Shown: one piece after another, positions 7,442 through 12,160 of the stretch
How positions within the stretch are numbered: position 1 is the first letter of the stretch
How the letters are laid out: the number at the start of each line of letters is the position of its first letter
NCBI GenBank assembly: GCA_007133875.1
Contig: SLLW01000380.1
Span: 1-12,160 of the forward strand
DNA: 12,160 bases
From: Balneolales bacterium
GTDB lineage: Bacteria; Bacteroidota; Rhodothermia; Balneolales; Natronogracilivirgulaceae
Reading direction: 5' to 3'
The notes under the pieces: model-generated
Told to the model about the DNA's origin: nothing
The model's input: only the letters and a program-made list of their open reading frames with translations
Database searches by the model: none
Made by a program: the position numbers and the translations under genes

Positions 7442-8467
7442 ATGGATGAAATAGGTAAACGAAAAAAAGACCATCTCGAAATTACACGGGCGGGCAATGC
7501 CGGATACGAAAAAACGGCGGGATTTGAGCGATATGACTTTATTCATGATGCGCTGCCCGAAATGGATCCGGAAGAGATCACCTGTGAAACGCGTTTTCTC
7601 AACCGGTGGTTTGGATTTCCGCTCTTCATCTCCTCCATGACCGGAGGCCATCATGATGCCCTGCCTGTTAATGCCGTTATTGCTGCTTTCTGTGAGAAGT
7701 ACAACCTCCCGTTCGGAGTGGGCAGTCAGCGTGCCATGCTGGAAGACCCGTCCCTTGCCGCTACCTTTTCGGTGGTCCGGGATGAGGCTCCGTCGGCATT
7801 TATTGCATCCAATATTGGTGGAGCCCAGCTCGCCGGCGGCCTTGAAAAAGAGAAAATTGCACTTTTAGTAGATTCCGTCCGCGCTGATGCGGTGATTGTG
7901 CATCTTAATCCGTTACAGGAACTGCGTCAAACAAAAGGTGACCGGAATTTCAGCGGAATCCGGGAGGGAATCCGAACCCTGGTTTCTGACGTAGAAATAC
8001 CCGTCATCGTCAAGGAAACCGGTGCCGGACTCTCACCGACGGTCATAGAGCAGCTGGTGGATTGTGGTGTTGCCGCTGTCGATGTTGCCGGAGCGGGGGG
8101 GACCAGTTGGGGCAGAGTGGAGAATATTCGAAGCGGAGCAACGGAGGCACATTTTACCGACAATTGGGGAATACCAACTGTGGATTGCCTGCTTTCATCA
8201 AAAGAGCATGTGGAAGACAAATGTGAACTGATTGCATCCGGTGGAATACGAAGCAGTCAGGATATTGCAAAAAGTCTCTGTATGGGAGCGGTGATTGCGG
8301 CTACAGCTCAACCCATCATCAAGGCGGTTCTCGATAACGGTTATGATGGTCTGGAGGCACTATACAAGCAGTGGGAAGACGATTTCCGGCTCATACTTTG
8401 TTTGCTTGGATGTGACCGGCCAACAGATTTGGATATGATTCATCTTCGTCGTGTTACCATGCGATGA
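7442..8467 (+). CDS. fni: Isopentenyl-diphosphate delta-isomerase type 2 (FMN-dependent)
   Basis: The enzyme interconverts isopentenyl diphosphate and dimethylallyl diphosphate using reduced FMN and Mg2+, setting the starter and extender pools for isoprenoids. The 341-residue protein is a TIM barrel of the usual length. It shows RKKDHLEI (7-14), the FMN-site block ISSMTGG (63-69), GVGSQRAML (92-100), HLNPLQE (154-160) with the catalytic glutamine Q159 and metal-binding E160, VKETGAGLS (190-198), the phosphate-binding loop VAGAGGTSWG (215-224), and SGGIRSSQDIAKSL (266-279) with LGCDRPTDL near the end. It is unrelated to type 1 Nudix isomerases. The start has no Shine-Dalgarno. A polyprenyl diphosphate synthase gene, the next step in the pathway, follows within 70 bases. 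Confidence 0.96.
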   Translation: MDEIGKRKKDHLEITRAGNAGYEKTAGFERYDFIHDALPEMDPEEITCETRFLNRWFGFPLFISSMTGGHHDALPVNAVIAAFCEKYNLPFGVGSQRAMLEDPSLAATFSVVRDEAPSAFIASNIGGAQLAGGLEKEKIALLVDSVRADAVIVHLNPLQELRQTKGDRNFSGIREGIRTLVSDVEIPVIVKETGAGLSPTVIEQLVDCGVAAVDVAGAGGTSWGRVENIRSGATEAHFTDNWGIPTVDCLLSSKEHVEDKCELIASGGIRSSQDIAKSLCMGAVIAATAQPIIKAVLDNGYDGLEALYKQWEDDFRLILCLLGCDRPTDLDMIHLRRVTMR

Positions 8468-8484
8468 ACCCGCTTCATTTTTTG

Positions 8485-8492
8485 TATATTTG
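8485..8492 (+). promoter_or_regulatory. Candidate -7 promoter element for the polyprenyl synthase gene
   Basis: TATATTTG is an exact TAnnTTTG match located between fni and the polyprenyl synthase gene. It is the same octamer as the one upstream of the suf locus. Transcription would start near 8498-8502, leaving a leader of about 35-40 bases to the ATG at 8537. No clear -33 TTG is visible. It suggests that the synthase gene can be transcribed independently of fni. Confidence 0.5.
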
Positions 8493-8536
8493 CATCCGCT
8501 AACCTTCAAGTAATATCTCATCTACCCTTGGTACAA

Positions 8537-9517
8537 ATGCGTGAACATCTGGATAATCTGCTGGAGTCGGCTTTTACTTCGATTTCCATACCGGACGAGC
8601 CTGCAAGTCTCTATGATCCGGTACGTTACACCATGGATTTTGGAGGCAAGCGGTTCCGCCCGCGCCTCGTGCTTCTTACCGCCGGTTTGTGTGGTGGTGA
8701 TCTGGAGGAGGCGCTGCCTGTAGCGCTTGCTGTCGAAATGCTTCACAACTTTACGCTGATCCATGATGATATTATGGACAATGCAAACACCCGGCGTGGC
8801 AAACCGAGTGTTCATAAAAAATGGGATAAACCGACTGCCATTCTCTCCGGTGATGTTCTCTTTGCACTGGCCATGAAACAGTTGAATGAGTATGGAAACG
8901 GTGAACCTGAATTCCTTCAAACCAGGGCCCGGTTGATGTCCAGATTTTTGGATGTTATTCAGACGGTTTGTGACGGCCAGGCATTGGATATGGAATTTCA
9001 GTCCCGTGATGATGTGACCACCGAGGAATATTTGGCCATGATCCGGGCCAAAACCGCAGCGCTCATACGCTGCTCCATGGAGATGGGTGCGATTGTTGCC
9101 GGTGCTGATGATCAGATGCTCCGCAAATGTGCCGATATTGGCAACCATACCGGTCTGGCTTTTCAAATTCAGGACGATCTGCTGGATGCGGTCGGTGATT
9201 CCGGAAAGTTTGGAAAAAAAGTGGGCGGGGACATAATTGAAGGAAAAAAAACCTATCTTTCCATCCTTGCTCTGGAGCGGGCGGATGATACCGACCGGAA
9301 CGTCCTCAAGCAGATACTGGGCAACAGCAAAACCGGAGAATCAGAAATTTTGCGGGTGATCCGGATTTATCATGATCTCGGCGTCATCGATTCTGCCGCA
9401 AAAGCTGTGACACGCCATTATCAAAGTGCACGACAACAATTGGAATTATTTGAAGAATCCGATTTTCGAAATGAAATAAATGTGCTCCTGGATAAGTTAA
9501 AGGTTCGAGATAATTAA
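8537..9517 (+). CDS. Trans-polyprenyl diphosphate synthase, probably farnesyl or geranylgeranyl type
   Basis: The enzyme condenses IPP with allylic diphosphates in head-to-tail fashion to make a linear precursor for quinones, carotenoids or other isoprenoids. From the ATG at 8537 the protein has 326 residues; a TTG at 8528 would add three. Motifs are GGKRFRPRL (36-44), the first aspartate-rich motif D77-D-I-M-D81 in LIHDDIMDNANTRRGKP, and the second D213-D-L-L-D217 in FQIQDDLLDAVGD, followed by GKKVGGDIIEGKKTY. The residue five before the first motif is F72 and the motif has no two-residue insertion. In known enzymes this pattern is seen in archaeal-type geranylgeranyl diphosphate synthases, and a bulky residue there blocks long chains, so C20 (or C15) is the likely product. 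Solanesyl/octaprenyl synthase is less likely. Confidence 0.9.
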   Translation: MREHLDNLLESAFTSISIPDEPASLYDPVRYTMDFGGKRFRPRLVLLTAGLCGGDLEEALPVALAVEMLHNFTLIHDDIMDNANTRRGKPSVHKKWDKPTAILSGDVLFALAMKQLNEYGNGEPEFLQTRARLMSRFLDVIQTVCDGQALDMEFQSRDDVTTEEYLAMIRAKTAALIRCSMEMGAIVAGADDQMLRKCADIGNHTGLAFQIQDDLLDAVGDSGKFGKKVGGDIIEGKKTYLSILALERADDTDRNVLKQILGNSKTGESEILRVIRIYHDLGVIDSAAKAVTRHYQSARQQLELFEESDFRNEINVLLDKLKVRDN

Positions 9518-9547
9518 AGGTTTTATTACCCAATACACGATTTTTTT

Positions 9548-10366
9548 ATGCAACATCTTATTAAGCCGCTGATCGTTATTCTCATTCTGATAACCGTTGC
9601 CGCCTGCGGATCCCGGCACACGATTCAACCCGGGGATTCGGTGGATGTGGCTTTTGAAAAAGCCATGGGGCTCTATGAGCGGGAGCGGTTTTCACAAGCA
9701 GCCGATGCCTTTGAAGTGGTTCTCTCCATAGCACGGGGAACAGATATTGCAGCTGATGCCCAATATTACCTGGCTAAAAGCCACTATCATAACAGATCAT
9801 TCCTGCTTGCCGCCAGTGAGTTTCGCCGGTTTGCCCGGAATTATACAACCGACGAGCGTCGCCAGGAGGCCGAATTCCTGGAAGCCTACTCTCATTACCG
9901 GATGAGCCCGCGTTATAACCTTGATCAGACTGAGACATACAATGCGCTCAACCGCTTTCAACTCTTCACTACACGGTATCCTGATTCAGAACTGGCGGAA
10001 GAAGCCGTCGAGTACATGGATGAATTACGGGATAAATTGGCGAAAAAGAAATTCAGAGCAGCAGAAATGTACTTCCGGATCAGGGAATACCGCTCGGCAG
10101 CACTTTATTTCGAATTGACGGTTGAAAACTATCCGGAAAGCAGATGGGCTGAGAGAGCGCTGGTTAACCAGATTCAATCCTATGTCGAATATGCCGAGAA
10201 CAGTGTTCGGGACAGGCAACAAGAGCGTTTCGAAAGCGCCGTAGATGCTTATCAGCGTTATGTTCAGATATTTCCGCGAGGAGAAAACCGTGCCAGGGCC
10301 GAAGAGTATTATGACAGGGCGCTAAGTGGTCTTGCGGAAGTAACCGCAATTTCAGAAGGACTGTAA
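9548..10366 (+). CDS. bamD: Outer membrane protein assembly lipoprotein BamD
   Basis: BamD is the essential lipoprotein of the BAM complex, which inserts beta-barrel proteins into the outer membrane. The 272-residue protein starts with a lipoprotein signal: H3/K6, a hydrophobic run from about 7 to 16, and a lipobox V17-A-A-C20 followed by GSR. The rest is tetratricopeptide-like helical repeats, roughly 35-65, 69-99, 107-145, 170-196 and 203-244, with recurring Ala-x-x-x-Phe/Tyr and R/N-YP turns such as TRYPDSELAEEA and ENYPESRWAERA. That pattern matches BamD (YfiO) rather than CpoB/YbgF, which lacks a lipidated cysteine. It lies 30 bases after the polyprenyl synthase gene with no evident promoter, and nadD follows three bases after its stop. 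Confidence 0.88.
   Translation: MQHLIKPLIVILILITVAACGSRHTIQPGDSVDVAFEKAMGLYERERFSQAADAFEVVLSIARGTDIAADAQYYLAKSHYHNRSFLLAASEFRRFARNYTTDERRQEAEFLEAYSHYRMSPRYNLDQTETYNALNRFQLFTTRYPDSELAEEAVEYMDELRDKLAKKKFRAAEMYFRIREYRSAALYFELTVENYPESRWAERALVNQIQSYVEYAENSVRDRQQERFESAVDAYQRYVQIFPRGENRARAEEYYDRALSGLAEVTAISEGL
10354..10360 (+). promoter_or_regulatory. Shine-Dalgarno-like site for nadD
   Basis: AGAAGGA lies within the last codons of bamD, nine bases before the nadD ATG at 10370. It is one of only two good Shine-Dalgarno matches in the window; both precede closely spaced genes inside an operon. Confidence 0.35.
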
Positions 10367-10369
10367 GCG

Positions 10370-10975
10370 ATGCGTACCGGGCTTTTTTTCGGGACCTTTA
10401 ACCCGGTGCATCGTGGACACGAAGCGTTGGTGCAATCGTTTTTGTCATCAGGGTTGATTGATGATATATGGGTAATTCTTACACCCAATCCGCCTCACAA
10501 AAACATAGCGACGCTTGCTCCGTTTGAGGATCGTTGGAACATGTTACAATTGGCATTCAAGGAGAAGGATGAACTGAAAATAACAGATGTTGAACAGCGG
10601 ATCCCATCACCTCATTACACATTTAAAACACTCAGTTTTTTAAAAAACAGTTATCCGAATCAGGTTTTTATGCTTTGTATAGGTGGTGATACACTTCAAC
10701 AGTTATCGACGTGGTATGAATACGAAAAGATATCGCACAAAGCGGAGTTACTGGTAGCGGAGCGTCCGGATTCACCCAATTTCACCCCCCCTGAACTAAA
10801 CGGCTTCCGTGTCCACTTCTGTGAACACAATCCTGTTGCCATCTCCTCCACACATATCCGCAAAGCACTGATGGCCGGAAATATGCCGGGCTCCGGTGAA
10901 CTTCATCCGGAAGTGTTACAATATATTCAGGATAAGGATCTGTATCGAACGGATCCCACCATTGCCGGCCTTTGA
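10370..10975 (+). CDS. nadD: Nicotinate-nucleotide adenylyltransferase NadD
   Basis: NadD transfers AMP from ATP to nicotinate mononucleotide, forming deamido-NAD, the penultimate step of NAD synthesis. The 201-residue cytosolic protein is of typical length. It carries the nucleotidyltransferase motif GTFNPVHRGH (8-17), where the H14-x-x-H17 histidines bind ATP phosphate. It also has PNPPHK (39-44), the nicotinate-site region IGGDTLQQLSTWY (104-116), and the C-terminal ISSTHIRK (158-165) that closes over ATP. GTFNPVH and the GGDxxxxxxxW block separate it from phosphopantetheine adenylyltransferase (CoaD). The three-base gap from bamD implies shared transcription. It converges on tadA, the stops being 31 bases apart, with no clear terminator hairpin between them. 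Confidence 0.96.
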   Translation: MRTGLFFGTFNPVHRGHEALVQSFLSSGLIDDIWVILTPNPPHKNIATLAPFEDRWNMLQLAFKEKDELKITDVEQRIPSPHYTFKTLSFLKNSYPNQVFMLCIGGDTLQQLSTWYEYEKISHKAELLVAERPDSPNFTPPELNGFRVHFCEHNPVAISSTHIRKALMAGNMPGSGELHPEVLQYIQDKDLYRTDPTIAGL

Positions 10976-11006
10976 CGGCACGTTGGGTTCTCCGGGTTGT
11001 TTGAAA

Positions 11007-11492
11007 TCAGCGCAGGTTTTTAAAGAAGTCGCTGAGCAGAGCGCTGCTCTCCGCTTCCATGATCCCGAATAGCACTTCAATGCGATGATTTAGTTTATTG
11101 TTTGCCGCAATATTAAAAATACTACCACAGGCTCCGGCTTTATCATCCTGGGCCGCGATCACCATTTTTCCAAGTTTTGCCCACACCAGAGCCCCGGCAC
11201 ACATTGCGCAGGGCTCCAAAGTTACATAAAGCGTACAGGAGGGGAGGTATTTTTCGCCCAAATGACCAACGGCAGCCGATAATGCTATCATTTCGGCATG
11301 AGCTGTGGGATCGGTTAGCATCTCTACCTGATTGTGTCCACGGGCAATGATTCGGTTTTTATGGACGATCACAGCCCCAACCGGTACTTCACCAATGGAT
11401 GCTGCTTTTTGCGCTTCATAGAGGGCTTGCTGCATGAACCGCATGTGCACTGCATCAGGGGATGAAAAGTCTGATAAGGAAAAAGTAGTCAT
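11007..11492 (-). CDS. tadA: tRNA-specific adenosine deaminase TadA
   Basis: TadA deaminates adenosine 34 to inosine in the anticodon of tRNA-Arg(ACG), allowing it to read several arginine codons. The 161-residue protein has the zinc-dependent cytidine deaminase-like core: VPVGAVIV (36-43), HAE (65-67) with zinc ligand H65 and proton-shuttle E67, and PCAMCAGALVWA (94-105) with zinc ligands C95 and C98. It also has the TadA-typical DDKAGACGSIFNIA (116-129) and a C-terminal helix ending DFFKNLR. The first 16 residues (MTTFSLSDFSSPDAVH) look like a low-conservation tail, so translation may instead begin at residue 17, ATG at 11444, just before RFMQQALYEAQKA. No Shine-Dalgarno supports either. 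The gene diverges from apt. Confidence 0.95.
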   Translation of the reverse strand: MTTFSLSDFSSPDAVHMRFMQQALYEAQKAASIGEVPVGAVIVHKNRIIARGHNQVEMLTDPTAHAEMIALSAAVGHLGEKYLPSCTLYVTLEPCAMCAGALVWAKLGKMVIAAQDDKAGACGSIFNIAANNKLNHRIEVLFGIMEAESSALLSDFFKNLR

Positions 11493-11603
11493 GTGCTGAT
11501 GTGCTTTGGTATGTAAAGTACTGATTAGCCATAAGAGAAATTGAAAAGCAGTAATGATTTTTAAAAAATCGAATTATTGTTATAATGTGTTTTTGGAATC
11601 AAT
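11493..11603. promoter_or_regulatory. Divergent tadA-apt intergenic region
   Basis: These 111 AT-rich bases must hold promoters for both directions. A near-perfect dyad, GATTTTT (11556-11562) and AAAAATC (11564-11570) around one central A, lies in the middle. Toward apt there is TATAAT (11581-11586) and, overlapping downstream, TGTTTTTG (11588-11595), one mismatch from TAnnTTTG. If the latter is used, transcription begins close to the first apt ATG at 11604, making that start nearly leaderless or favouring the ATG at 11616. No clear -7 match was found toward tadA. A short direct repeat of ATGTGCT (11491-11497 and 11499-11505) flanks the tadA start. Confidence 0.35.
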
Positions 11604-12158
11604 ATGACGGAATATATGACAGAACAACTAAAGGATCGAATATCAATGATCCGGGATAAAATCCGGGATATCCCCGATTTTCCCAAGAAAGGGGTGGTAT
11701 TTAAAGACATAACGCCGATTCTTCAGGATCCGGAAACCCTTAAACTTGCATCGGTACTATTATTGGAGCCTTTTGTCGGCAAGCAGGTGGATATTGTTGC
11801 TGGTATAGAATCGCGAGGTTTTTTACTCGGGCCTCGCCTTGCAACTGATCTGAATGCCGGCTTTGTGCCTGTTCGTAAGCCGGGGAAATTGCCGGCAGAC
11901 AGGATTTCCGAGACCTACGAGCTTGAATATGGAATGGATATCCTTGAAATGCATACCGATGCCATAAAACCGGGTGACCGTGTCATCATTCACGATGACC
12001 TTATGGCCACCGGTGGGTCGGCGAAAGCCGCCACAGAACTGGTTGGCAGACTCGGTGGAATTATTGTAGGTTACTCTTTCATTATCGAATTGACCTTTTT
12101 GAATGGAACCACGAAACTGCAGGAGGGATTTCCGGTTCATTCATTGGTGAAAATCTGA
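11604..12158 (+). CDS. apt: Adenine phosphoribosyltransferase
   Basis: Apt joins adenine to PRPP to make AMP in purine salvage, in the cytosol. The gene is complete, with TGA at 12156-12158. The 184-residue product shows IPDFPKKGVVFKDITPIL (23-40), ESRGF (69-73), the flexible-loop region VPVRKPGKLP (88-97), SETYELEYG (102-110), and the PRPP-binding motif VIIHDDLMATGGSA (127-140). These are all diagnostic of adenine rather than hypoxanthine or xanthine phosphoribosyltransferases. Three in-frame ATGs occur at 11604, 11616 and 11646. The second gives an N-terminus of about the length found in E. coli Apt, and the first lies very close to the likely promoter, so the true start may be 11616. No neighbour on its strand is visible before the window ends. 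Confidence 0.95.
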   Translation: MTEYMTEQLKDRISMIRDKIRDIPDFPKKGVVFKDITPILQDPETLKLASVLLLEPFVGKQVDIVAGIESRGFLLGPRLATDLNAGFVPVRKPGKLPADRISETYELEYGMDILEMHTDAIKPGDRVIIHDDLMATGGSAKAATELVGRLGGIIVGYSFIIELTFLNGTTKLQEGFPVHSLVKI

Positions 12159-12160
12159 CA

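Noticed and set aside
8522..9166. 214-codon open frame on the - strand opposite the polyprenyl synthase gene
   Set aside because: It is antisense to a gene with both aspartate-rich motifs intact and has no recognisable family features.
10976..11006. Possible bidirectional terminator between nadD and tadA
   Set aside because: The 31 bases hold no stable inverted repeat with a T-run in either direction.

Overview
The window reads as an ordinary chromosomal segment of a Gram-negative bacterium from the Bacteroidota/Balneolota/Rhodothermota group. Four signs point there. Two intergenic regions carry an exact copy (TATATTTG) of the group's TAnnTTTG -7 promoter element. Most start codons have AT-rich upstream sequence and no Shine-Dalgarno site. 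A DUF2480 gene is present, a family I know from this group. A BamD-type lipoprotein shows there is an outer membrane. I see no tRNA, rRNA, insertion sequence, phage gene or CRISPR array.

Positions 1-6662 hold a SUF iron-sulfur cluster assembly locus on the + strand: sufB, sufC, sufD, sufS, sufU, an Nfu-type carrier and a SufA/IscA-type carrier. SufS takes sulfur from cysteine, SufU accepts it as a persulfide, SufBC2D builds the cluster using SufC ATPase activity, and the Nfu and A-type proteins deliver clusters to target proteins. sufC-sufD and sufD-sufS overlap by one base, and nfu-sufA are one base apart, so these pairs are probably translationally coupled. A candidate promoter lies about 190 bases before sufB, leaving a long leader. 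No Rrf2/IscR/SufR-type regulator and no SufT or SufE gene is visible.

Positions 6809-7336 encode a DUF2480 protein, 146 bases after sufA. Its function is unknown. It has three cysteines and a clear internal duplication (residues 51-100 match 110-159 without gaps). This is the most interesting item in the window.

Positions 7442-9517 hold two isoprenoid genes: the FMN-dependent type 2 isopentenyl diphosphate isomerase (fni) and a short-chain trans-polyprenyl diphosphate synthase, the latter with its own candidate promoter. The first supplies the balance of IPP and DMAPP and the second condenses them, probably to a C15-C20 product.

Positions 9548-12158 hold housekeeping genes: bamD (outer-membrane protein assembly) and nadD (NAD biosynthesis) three bases apart on +, then tadA (tRNA wobble A-to-I editing) on - converging on nadD, then apt (adenine salvage) on +, divergent from tadA and complete just before the window ends. 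I found no clearly new multi-gene system. The best lead is the duplicated DUF2480 protein beside the SUF genes.
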